Source of the DNA: Turbatrix aceti
Taxonomy: Eukaryota > Nematoda > Chromadorea > Rhabditida > Panagrolaimidae
Assembly: GCA_963969345.1 (NCBI GenBank)
Contig: OZ017768.1
Coordinates: forward strand, 3,186,718-3,250,717
Reading direction: 5' to 3'
Length of the DNA: 64,000 nucleotides
Under the pieces are notes generated by a model that was not told the DNA's origin, did no database searches, and saw only the letters and a list, made by a program, of their open reading frames with translations. Made by a program: the position numbers and the translations under genes. This document shows, one piece after another, positions 35,451-45,903 of the stretch (the first letter of the stretch is position 1; the number at the start of each line of letters is the position of its first letter).

Positions 35451-35955
35451 GGTGAAGACCGGACAAAAAGTTCAAGAACCCAGAAGATTTGCAAATGCTG
35501 AAAACGCAAAAGCAAGAAAGAACAAAAACGTCAAACTGGGAACACTATGCGCGCATTGTGTTCTCTGTCGTTTTTTTTGGGAGTAACGTAACTTTTACGG
35601 TATTTTGGTGAGCGAAAGACGCCGTACTTTCTGGTGGATAACAAAATAACTTCTGCCAGTGCAAAAATGGAAAAAATATCTTCGAATTCTTTTCTGTTTG
35701 CCAAAAAATTTTTAAGCCCGATACCAATCCCTGAAAATCACGGCACGGAAACCGTCGACTCCCCCCTCCGTAAAATACGATAACCACACAAAATTGGCAA
35801 CGAAGCATTTTAAACACAATTAAACAAAAAATTACTTATTTCCCTAAAATGGACAAATGATATCAAATGCTGGCTGATAAATGATGAAAAAGTAAAAAAA
35901 ATGGGAAATGATACGATCGGCTGAGAAAAGTGGAAACGATAACGATCAGAAGAAA

Positions 35956-38900
35956 TCAACGACCACGATGGCTTCTGGTGACTGCGGGAGTGTGAGGACG
36001 GGGAATTCTGATAAGCAAGGGGTTCCTGTGACGGGTACCGGCAGACGACGGAATCCGACGGCCACCAGCGTTGCGCTTCTGAATTCTGCCATTGACTACC
36101 TTCGACGACGGCAGCCGCTGGCGACGAGCCTTTCGCTTCGGAGTCTCACTGGCAACGTTGGATGGCGGCTGATTATCAGTGCCATTATTCGGAAGCAGGC
36201 CATTCGCAGCATTAGGCAATGACTTACAATAAAGAAGAGGTCTGCGTTTCGGGATCGTGATGTACGCGACGTTCGACGACGGGTGTTGCTGAGGATTGCG
36301 CTTCGGAGTTTCCGAAACCATGTCATCGGTATCGTTGGATGACGGAACTTGCTCACGAGGAGCGGTGGACGGCTGAATTCCGCCGGAAGTAGAAATTGGC
36401 GACGGCTTGCGCTGACGACGAATTTTGCGTCTCGGAACATTCGTCGACGGCGGCTGCTGATTATGATGGTCGTGATCCGGATTCTCGCCGCTGGTAATCT
36501 GATCAAGAGGTTCCTGCTCCGGATTCTGCTGCTGATTGAGTTCAGATGTTTCCGAAGCCAAGTCATTGGTAACAGTCGACGCCATCATCCGCTGAAGAAG
36601 ACTGCGCTTCTGAATCCTGTCATAAGTAAGTCTAGACGGTGCCGCCCGACGACGAAGAGAGTTGCGCCTCGGGACATTGGACGACGGCAGCCGCTGACGA
36701 CGAGCTTTGCGCTTCGGAGCCTCGGCACTGGTAACGTTGGGCGACGACATTTGCTGATCAGCAGGGTCGTGAATATCGAGCTCAGGATTTTCCGAAACCA
36801 AACCATTGGTATGCTCAGTATCCAGAATTCCTTCATTCGTGGCATCCGACGACGGCACCTGCTGGGAATCGGCTTCGTCCGACAATGCTTTGCCTGAAAA
36901 AATTTCAACTCCAAATAATAATACAAAAAAAACAGTAAACGTACGTTTCTTCGTACGAGATCGTTTGAGACGCGTATGCTCGGGATACTCGCCACTGGTA
37001 ACGTTTAAAGAAAGCGGCTGCTGATTGTGAGGGTTGTGTTCAGGATTTCCCAAAGCAAAGTCATGGGCATCGTTGGACGACGGAACTTGCTCACGAGGAG
37101 CGGTAGACGGTTGAATGTTGCCGGAAGTAGAAATCGGCGACGGCTTCCGTTGATGACGAATTTTGCGCCTCGGAACATTCGTCGGGGGCATCTGCTGATC
37201 ATGATGGTCGTGATCCGGATTCTCGCCACTGGTAACATTCGTTAACGGCTGATCAGAAGGTTCCTGCTCCAGATTCTGCGTCTGCTGCTGATTGAGTTCA
37301 GATGTTTCCGAAGCCAAGTCATTGGTAACAGTCGACGCCATCATCCGCTGAAGAAGACTGCGCTTCTGAATCCTGTCATAGGTTAGCCTCGACGGCGGCA
37401 TCCGGCGACGAAGAGAGTTGCGCCTCGGAACATTCGACGACGGCAGCCGCCGACGACGAACGTTGCGCTTCGGAGCCTCGGCACTGGTAACGTTGGACGG
37501 CGGCGCCTGCTGAGAATCGAACTCAGGATTTTCCGAAACCAATCCATCGGTATCGTTGGAGGACGGAGCCTGCTGAGTATCCAAAATTCCTTCATTCGTG
37601 GCATCCGACGACGGCACCTGCTGGGAATTGGCATCGTCCGACGCTGTTTTGCCTTAAAAAATTGACTCAAAACAAATGCAAATAAAAGCGGTAAACGTAC
37701 GTTTGGCACGGGTAAGTTTGAGGCGCGTGTCCCATTCCGAGTCATCGAACAGCGTAGAATGCTTTTTCTCACGTCCGGAACGTCGAACTTCACCTGGCGG
37801 CGGCACTTGACCACGACGACGACGTTTCTTCACTTTCTGTGCAGGAGCTGAAAAAATATGGTACTGGACTTCGCATTTTTCATCGTCTTACCCGGTGTTT
37901 GAGGTCTGGGAGAAATCGGGTCAGCAACGTCGTTTTCGTGATCAATCGGAAGATCAACGACGTCCGGGATAGGCATCGCATCAGGAAACTCGTCGTCGTG
38001 CAGAACTGGAATCATGGAGGATTCGCGTGTATCGACGTCGCGTACGTCTTCGTGCAAAACAGGTATCATTGGTGAGTCTGGGGCTTCGACATCACCGTTG
38101 ATTTCTGGTGCTTCGTCGAAAGCCTCATCGTCAGTTGTGTCATCAACGATTTCCAGCGACCTCTCCCTCGCTTCTGCAAAAACACGTCAACGAGCAGGTT
38201 CAAAAAAATGGCTCAATTTGCTCAAAAATATCACAAAAAACATAAAAATGTAACTTTTTGATAAATACATACCGATTCTATAGGTGAATGTAGACGGGTG
38301 AAGGCACTTTAGAGTCTGGTTCGACATGAATTCCATCGGTCGCCAATCAGCCTAAAAAACAGCTGTTTAGCCCGGAAACAAAATACAACAAGTGGATAAA
38401 CTCACGTCGACATCCACGATCGGGTCGAGAATGTTGGAGGGCATGACATCGGTGTTCATCATTTCAAGCGCATGCTGATACTAAAATATTTAAAATAACG
38501 ATTGAAACCATTTCAAAAGCAACTAAAAAACAAACTTACTTCGGTATTGAAAACCATTAACATGCAAGGACCAAGCGCATTGATCACCCTGGTAAAAAGA
38601 CATTTTACAGGAAAATGTATAAAATTAATTAGGGTTTGGCAGAGGAGCCGGCACTGAGAATAAAGGCCATTCATAGGAGCCACCGCTGCGTCGAAGAGCA
38701 TCCAGGATCGAATTATGCACGCGACACTCGGCTGGTTCTTAAAATAAGTAGACATCAGTTCTGATTTATCACAATCCAACAAAGCAGTTCTGTTGAGCAA
38801 ATGAACACGGTAAAAATTCCACAAGTCGTCGTCGGAGAAACCGTATGCATTCAATCTGCTTTCTGCAAAAAAAAAACAAAAAAAAAAGTAAAAAATTGTT

Positions 38901-39369
38901 GAAAAACGCAAAAAATAACTTACTGGGTCGTTTTTCGTAGTACTGGATGAAACATGGTTTACCCAATTTCTTTTGAGCCTAAAATAAAATAATTCTAAAA
39001 AGAAAACAAATGATAAAAACATACGCAGTAACCGGCAACATCGTTCAGCAGACGAAAAACCCTGGTAACGCCAACGATCACGTAAAACCGCAACACTCGC
39101 ATTTCATTGTTGTTGACCAACAGATCAGCCGCGGTTTGCAGATGTGTCCTAATACTATTCAACTCGCCAAGACTGCGAGCATCAGTATCCACAAAATGTA
39201 TTTGTTCTTTGATGAATTCCTCAATAACCGAAACGGGATCATTGAAATGAAATTCCAGAATTATTTCACTAGCAAGCTGAGAAACGCCTATATGGTGGCG
39301 CTTATCCATGAATTTTAGGCACTCAACCAAATCCTCATCTGGACAGTTATTGACAGAATATAGAGCCAT
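35956..39369 (-). CDS. Unrecognised helical protein with duplicated basic repeat exons (gene B)
   Basis: Nine exons: 39369-39025, 38978-38924, 38862-38540, 38480-38406, 38351-38273, 38173-37892, 37847-37701, 37652-36945, 36893-35956 (about 983 aa; all phases fit). The first 300 residues are helical, without a signal peptide. An acidic stretch carries the repeated MIPVLHEDV and MIPVLHDDE. A basic motif (KKRRRRGQ, VRRSGREKK) follows, then two long, similar exons of Ser/Pro/Arg/Gln repeats, such as APKRNVRRRRLPSSNVPRRN, in each. The composition suggests a nuclear or chromatin-associated protein (inference). GTATCAG precedes the ATG by 2 nt. The acceptor before exon 8 ends in AAG rather than CAG. 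No known family recognised. Confidence 0.75.
36270..37701 (-). repeat. Tandem duplication of a gene B exon
   Basis: Exon 8 (37652-36945) and the first two-thirds of exon 9 (from 36893 down to about 36270) are close copies. Both start with the same phase after GTACGT introns and share runs such as QQVPSSDATNEGILDT and KRSLLQRMMASTVTNDLA. The end of exon 7 (TRLKLTRAK) matches the end of exon 8 (TRLKRSRTKK), so the duplicated unit spans an exon end, an intron and the next exon. Confidence 0.88.
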
Positions 39370-40034
39370 GGCTGATACAACACCAACAACAACAGCCAAA
39401 ACGGCACCAAACTCACGAAAGCGAGCGCGAGGGTGCTCGTTTTGATATCGCGAGCGCGCAAGTGCAAGGAGAAAAAAGTCCGTTCGGAACCAAACGTGAT
39501 GCCCGCCACCGAACAATAGACTGCGTGCGCACTTTTGTCGGTCAGTCTAACTTTGATTACGGTATTTCAATCAAAGTAACTCTTGTTACGGTTTTTTGGC
39601 GCTTTTACGATATTTTTTAGGCCTTTTGTGTTTTCAATAGTGTTTTTCAAACTTGTGCTGTTGTGTGATGTTTTTCATACTTCGTTTACAGTATAAACGA
39701 TTGTTCTTACGATTTTTGCATGTTTTACGATTTTTTGACTCTTGTTTTTGATAAAAAAATTATTCTTTTTTGAATTTGTAAAATTTCTGTGGTGCTTTAG
39801 GCATACGTTTACCTCCTATATATTAGATACTTTTGCGTGAGAACGGCACGGCACAATGCATACATGCTATTTCGGCATTTGCATACCTGCCATTTTGGCA
39901 TGCATGTGTAGATGCGCCATGCGCCCTTCTCGTCAATTACGGTGATACGACGAGCCGTGTTTGGAGTCAAACGAAACAGCACGATCTGCGGTTTGAAGTA
40001 GCACCACAACTGCATCAGCTGACCGGATAACGAG
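39370..40034. promoter_or_regulatory. Divergent intergenic region between genes B and F
   Basis: Gene B starts leftward at 39369 and gene F rightward at 40035, so the 665-bp gap must hold both promoters. It is A/T-rich near 39540-39800. No specific element recognised. Confidence 0.4.
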
Positions 40035-40954
40035 ATGGCGCCATGCGGTTGTTGTGCCAAGAAACGCGTTTCTACGGCTCCCGTACCCCTTCGTCGGACT
40101 GGTAGGAGATTGTTTTTTTTGACTCATAAAAACCCAGTTTTTTGATTTATTTTGTAGCATCAATTATATCAGGTCAACAAAACAGGAAGGTGACGAAGCC
40201 GGGTGGCGTGGTCAAGAAAGCCCCCCCAGGTAGCGCACCCATCAGGCCCAGAGGACCGGCAGCAGGCAGCAGGCCGAACTCTGGTTCTGTCCCCCTAAAA
40301 CCCGGTGCCAAGCCAATTACTGACAAAAAGCAGCCTCCAGAGAAAAAGAAGGCTACGACGCCGAAATCTTCGGAGAAGTCTTCGAAATCAGCTGAGAAAT
40401 TAAGCTCAAACACTCCCAAGCAATCTCCGACTTCCAGTAATGCCTCGACCCCCAGTAACCCTCCGACACCCAGAAAGAATGTTCCAAAGCATCCGCCCAC
40501 CCGGGAATACCTAAATGCGTTGCGCGAGGGCCGTCCCTATCAGTCAGTGAACGTAACCGTCCTCGATCGGGATAATGGCATGCTCGAGCGCCGACTCGCC
40601 GCCGTGTCCATTTATCCCGCGGATCAGGAGCCTCCCAAACCCATTCTTCCCCTTCGATCGAACAGCTCAGGTCAATACAACGAGTCTCCAATTTCCATTC
40701 AAAAATCAAATTCGTTAACGGGTCTAAACTCAAAACAGCGCCAGGAACGCAGTGAGCGCCAGGCCCAGGCCCGATCCAAGGAAGACGTTCGGGCAGCCGC
40801 TGAACTCACGCTGGAGTCCCTCCACGAATGTCAAACCGTCCTCGGCAGTTTGCAGGTCTTGGCTGGAAATAATCTGCTTACCAGCGTCCGGCCATTTTTC
40901 AATGATCTCGAAACCGCGATCACTGATCTCGAGAACTACGTCAACACTAATTGA
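40035..40954 (+). CDS. Basic Pro/Ser-rich protein with N-terminal cysteine cluster (gene F)
   Basis: Two exons, 40035-40101 and 40158-40954 (about 287 aa, phase 1 junction, intron 56 nt). Starts MAPCGCCAKKRVS, a cluster of Cys next to basic residues that could be S-acylated (inference). The middle is low-complexity Lys/Pro/Ser/Thr (KKQPPEKKKATTPKSSEKSS). There is a short conserved-looking block, REYLNALREGRPYQSVNVTV, and a C-terminal helix (AAAELTLESLHECQTVLGSL). No known domain recognised. The second exon is well supported by its length and acceptor (TTTTGTAG); the first by phase and position only. Confidence 0.72.
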
Positions 40955-42939
40955 GTGCTTTGTTGCGTGAGATAAAGATTTTACTCGGGGTCATTCGATG
41001 TGATTCACGATTGTACGGCTCCGTGAGCATGCATGAATAACATGAATTTCGGGTCGGTAGCATTTTCTAGGAATAATAGACTCAGACATACTGAACCCGG
41101 AACGAGCGAACGAACATGCGCTCGACATATGTCACCGCCGCAGCCGACGCTACCGCGACAATCGGGGGCAGCAGGTGAGGGGCGTGCAATGCATTTGCGC
41201 CTCAAAGCGCAAATTAATACCTCAAATCGATTGCTGCTCGTCGGCAACAATGGCGTTGGCGGCGGCGACAACGACGACGACGGCGGCGGCGCCGGTCGAG
41301 ATCCATCCTTGACAACGGCTGGTCGGCTGGCTGACGTGTCCTCCTTCCTTCCTTCTCATCGTTGTTGCGGGGGAAGGAAGCGGAAAGCTCAGTCCAGTCT
41401 GTCGCCGCAGCCTTCCTTCTTTCCCAGCGCCAAGCCAGCCGCAGCTTTTTGCAAAATAATGTTTCTTGCTGTTGTTGCGTTACTTATTTACGTTCGCATT
41501 CGTTTTCGTATTCGCGCGCGTTATTTTGTCCCCCTCGTTCAATCATTTTTCGCGCCCAATCTTGCTTTTTTTACCCTGCCCACCCCACTTGCCCCGGATT
41601 TTTGCTCGGAAAAGAGAAAAGAAAATATAAGAGTAGGGAAAAAAAACAAAACAGGTGACCGTGTGCTTTGCTCTCGTCATCATCGCCTTCACCTTCGTCA
41701 GTCGTAGTACATATTTTTTGTTCCCCGTGCACACTATGTCACAAACTTTTTTTTTTAATGAGCTGTGAGCGAAGAACCAAAAGAATAATTTTTCCACGAC
41801 ATATCGACTATTTTTTGTGTTTCATTCCTCCTGTGCAGTCCGCTTGTTCGTCGTGAACGTAAACGTGAACTGCGAACGAACTGCAAACCGTGTAGCAACT
41901 GACTGACGGATTACCCGGCAACCAACAACCAACGCGCGTCGGGATAACGCAAGGCCAGTCAATCGAGCGACCTCAAAAATAAATATAAAACTCTCCGGTC
42001 ACTTTTTTTTTCAAGCGTGCGCGCATTTTTTTGCATTCCTGTCGTCTCGACGCGATAATCAAACGCTCTTTTTTTTGCGCGTTCAACCGAGTGAAAAAAG
42101 GCCCGTGGGCCCTGTTGGCACAATTTTTTAACGATCTCTCTGTAGTGCCATCTGGGAAAAAGCCTTGTACAGCCTCGTGTGTTGGTCGTTTCGTGGTGAG
42201 CGTCGTCGTCGTCGTCACAGGCGCTGTTATTGATTTTTTACTTTTGTTGAACGCGTTTGTTGCGTTGGTCAGTTTTGGCCTTAGGAGAATTCTAGCTTCC
42301 TCTTTTCTTGCCAGGACGATCGATTCTTGTGCACTAGGCTACGTGAAAATTTTGTTTTTTGTTTTTGCTTTTCCTCGTGTTTTTATCCCTCGTTTTCGCG
42401 CCGAGTCGAAATGATTCATGTCAGAGACCCTACAACCAACCAACCCGGTTTTGCTGCTTTTTCAGAGACCTTCCGTCGCGTCTTTCTCTCTCCTTTTTCT
42501 TTCCTTCCTTCCTTCTCCGTCTCCGACTCCGACTCCTTCCCGCGATTCGATTCGATTCGATTTAACAACTGCTAAACGGGACAGGACTCGCGTGTACGTA
42601 CGTTGGTTGCATACAGCCAGCCCCAGTTCCCAGTTTTGCCGTGAATGGTCGTCACTGGTTTCCGCGACGGCTACTGTTTCCTGATTTTTATATAAACTGC
42701 TCGATCTCCACGTCCTTTTTATTTTTTTTTGTTTGTATTGAACACTTTGTCAGCCGGGAATATTCTAATTCCCGTCAAACAAAAAAAACGTCATTCTGGA
42801 TGGTCTAGCGCTTTCCCCGGCGACGTCGCAAGACTTCAAAAACAACGACGACGACAAGCGACGACGACTCGCCCTTGATCTGTCGCAGACGCGTACTGAT
42901 CCTGGCATAATTTTTGCTGATTCGAAAGGAACAGTTCAG
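40955..42939. other. Intergenic region upstream of SRPK, no gene supported
   Basis: Contains the gene F 3' region and a 5' flank for the kinase. Repeats of (CTCCGA)n at 42518-42536 and (ATTCG)-like runs near 42545-42560. An open frame without ATG runs from about 42770 into the first kinase exon and could be a further 5' coding exon or leader. Confidence 0.4.
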
Positions 42940-45665
42940 ATGACCATGTCTAATTCACTCGATCCTCAAAGCGTGAGTTTTGTTTGTTTTGATATTTGTT
43001 GTTTTTTTATGTCTTTTTGGACCACTTAGCCTCCTTTTTTTCCTTTGACAAATTTTGTCGCGTCGCGGATTGCTAATTAGGGTAAATTACTAGGATTTCG
43101 CGTCCCTGAACTCGTTCTTGTTTCGTTTGCGAGAACGTTTTTTTATTGTTTCTGCGAGAGGGGATTGGTTATGGCGCTGACGAAGGAAAGGATTGTTTCG
43201 TTCGTCAGCGCCAGGTGAGAACGAAGGAAACCATGTTTCCATGTTTGTTGCACAAGGTGAACAGAACACTGAACGCGAAGCGAAACGCTACTCAGTATAC
43301 AAAAAAAAAACATTGGTTGCTCTAAAAGTCCGGTTTTTTGTTGATTTTGGCTCAGAACTACGCAAAATAGTGGTTTTGACACATTTGTGATTAAAGTTTT
43401 GGCTTTTTTGGTCTTAACGAATGCCAGGATTCTTTCACCTGTCTTCAAAACCCATTAAAATGATAATTTTTGACTTGCAAAAGGTAAGTCATTAATTTTT
43501 TCATGTTTTTTTGATGGGTTTTGAACGTTTTCAAGCGCAAACAGCAGGTTTTATTCGCAAACATAAAAATTCCGTTCAGGACCATTTTTCGTACTTTGAG
43601 TACGATGTTTTGAGGAGTATTATTGTTTTTAGGGGCTTTTACGATACTTTCTAGCTTTTTTTGTGAATGTGTACTATTTTTGTGGTGGTTTCGATACTTT
43701 CTTTTTACTTTGGTTACCGTAGGTAGACATGGTAAGCATTTACCTCTGTTAGCATTAAAAAAACATTTTTTTTCAGTTTTTTATGCATTTCCTTACAAAA
43801 AATCGTAATTTTCAAACCAATGTCGTCTTTTTTCAGGATAGGGATGTCGTATCGGACGCGTCAGACTCGGAAGACTGGGAGCAGGAAACGATGGGTGACT
43901 ACACGGTGAAAGGCTACCATCCCGTGTGGCTGGGTGACATCATGATGGGCAGGTACTACATCCTGCGCAAGCTGGGTTGGGGCCACTTTGCCACCGTCTG
44001 GCTGGCCTACGACAACCGGGCCAAGAACTACGCCGCGATCAAGGTCTCCAAGTCGGACGAGGTCTATCGCGAGGCCGCCATCGACGAGCTCCAGATCCTG
44101 CGGGCGTTCCAGGAAGGCGATCAGTCGCATCCGGGCGCCGAGAGGATCGTTCGCCTGCTCAACCACTTTGACGTCTACGGCATCGAGAAGGTGCATAGCT
44201 GTTTTGCCTTCGAAGTCCTCGGCGACAACCTTCTCACTGTATACCAGCGTTTTGGCAATCTCAACATTGATTTTGTCCGTGTTGTCAGCAAACAGCTCCT
44301 CGAGGGCCTCGCGTTCATTCACGACTGCCAGATCATCCACACCGACATCAAGCCGGAGAACGTGGTCATCTGCGCGGATGACGGTCACATTCATCGGCTC
44401 GCAGTCGATGCCTTCAAGTACCACGGCACCGATAACAATATCCGCAAGCCACGATCCATGGTCGCGAACTGTCCTGAAGAATATAGGAAACTGGTGAGTT
44501 TTTTGACTGCTAACGAGAATTTTCGTGGTAAAACCAACAACATTTACAGTACCTCAGCCAGATTGATCAAAAAACAAAAAAACGGATGCGGCGGCAACGC
44601 AAAGACCATCGGGATCGAGTAAAACGGTTTTTGGCCCAAACAGGTGACAATGCAAACGAAGAAAGCATTGATGCATATTATCACCGGTTAAATGACGGCT
44701 CCTTTCATGATATTCGGCGTCTTCGCGTCAAAATTGTAGATTTTGGCAATGCTTGTTATACCGTAAGTTTTTTGGGGATAATAGGGATTTTTTGGGTCAA
44801 TATGGGACCTAAAATGGTTTTTTTGGATATTTGTAGCCTAAAAAGGTTTTTTTGAACGGTTTGCGGCCTAAAAGGGGTTTTATGGATTAATTATGTGCTA
44901 AAATTCCGTTTTTGGAAATTTGTGGCCTAAAACCGTTTTTTTAGAAATTGTGGTCTAAAAACAATTTTTTTTAGAATTTGTGGCCTAAAAACTTGTTATC
45001 GGTTTTCTAAAAACCGATTTTTTTGATTTTGTGTCTTAAAATGTTTTTTGGAAACAATATGTGTCCTAAAAGTCGATTTCTGGTAGTTTTTTTGCATTTC
45101 GTGGAGGTTATGATACTTTTCAGAACCACCACTTCACCGACGACGTCCAGACCCGCGAGTATCGTTCCCCCGAAGTCATCATCGGTACGGGTTACGATAC
45201 CTCAGCCGACATCTGGTCGTCTGCGTGTCTGCTCTACGAATTGGCCTGTGGCGATTACCTGTTCGACGTTCGGACGCTTGAACCGGAGGGCTTGGATGAC
45301 GTAGGGCTCAACGACGAGGAAGCTGACTCCCTCCACCTCCAGCTCATGATTGAGGTACTCGGACGGCCACCGCGAAATGTCTTCCTTCATGGCAGACATT
45401 ACGAGAACCTCTTTGATCAGGTAGGCATCCTGAAAAATTTTTTCTGAGGGTTTGACGTTGGATTTAGGCCCACCGGCTGCGAAGGATCTCGTCTCCGCTC
45501 GAGATGACCTCGCTCCACTATCTGCTCAGGTCGTCCCGTGTCCCAGAACATGAAGTAACAGGCTTCACGGAGTTCCTCCTGCCCATGCTCACGTACGACC
45601 CCAACGCTCGTTTGACCGCTGAGGAGGCTCTCAATTCGCCCTGGCTCGATCTGAGCCAGGTCTAG
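42940..45665 (+). CDS. SRPK-like serine/arginine protein kinase
   Basis: Phosphorylates Ser residues in RS dipeptides of splicing factors (SRPK family knowledge). Exons 42940-42972, 43837-44493, 44550-44762, 45124-45420, 45468-45665, all joined in phase 0 (about 465 aa). Glycine loop LGWGHFATVW with catalytic Lys about 80 (AAIK). Catalytic loop HTDIKPEN (Asp about 181), with the SRPK-type Thr instead of Arg. DFGNACY at about 294, then QTREYRSPEVIIG and SADIWSSACLLYELA. All key residues are intact. The insert between the two kinase lobes is short, roughly 100 residues and basic (KTKKRMRRQRKDHRDR), so the enzyme is smaller than typical SRPKs. CAG directly precedes the ATG chosen; a second ATG two codons later is possible. 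The gene converges on gene 2 with a 238-bp gap. Confidence 0.92.
44800..45070 (+). repeat. Tandem repeat in SRPK intron 3
   Basis: About eight degenerate units of 30-40 bp, each with TTTGTGGCCTAAAA or a close variant followed by a T run. Confidence 0.8.
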
Positions 45666-45903
45666 CGCGCTAACGCCGGTTTCTTGTCGTGATTGATCAA
45701 CGACCCTCGCCCAGACGTGATATGCCCCAACCCCCACCCCCACCCCTCTCTTCTAAATCCCTCTCCCTTCCTCCTCCTCAAATTCTAACGCTTCCACACA
45801 CATCGAGCTTAATTTATCTTGGCCGCCGAGATGAAAAAGCAATTTGATGAGGGAGAAGAGGAACATCATCTGACTGTGTTTATTGAGAATATTGAACTGA
45901 TAA

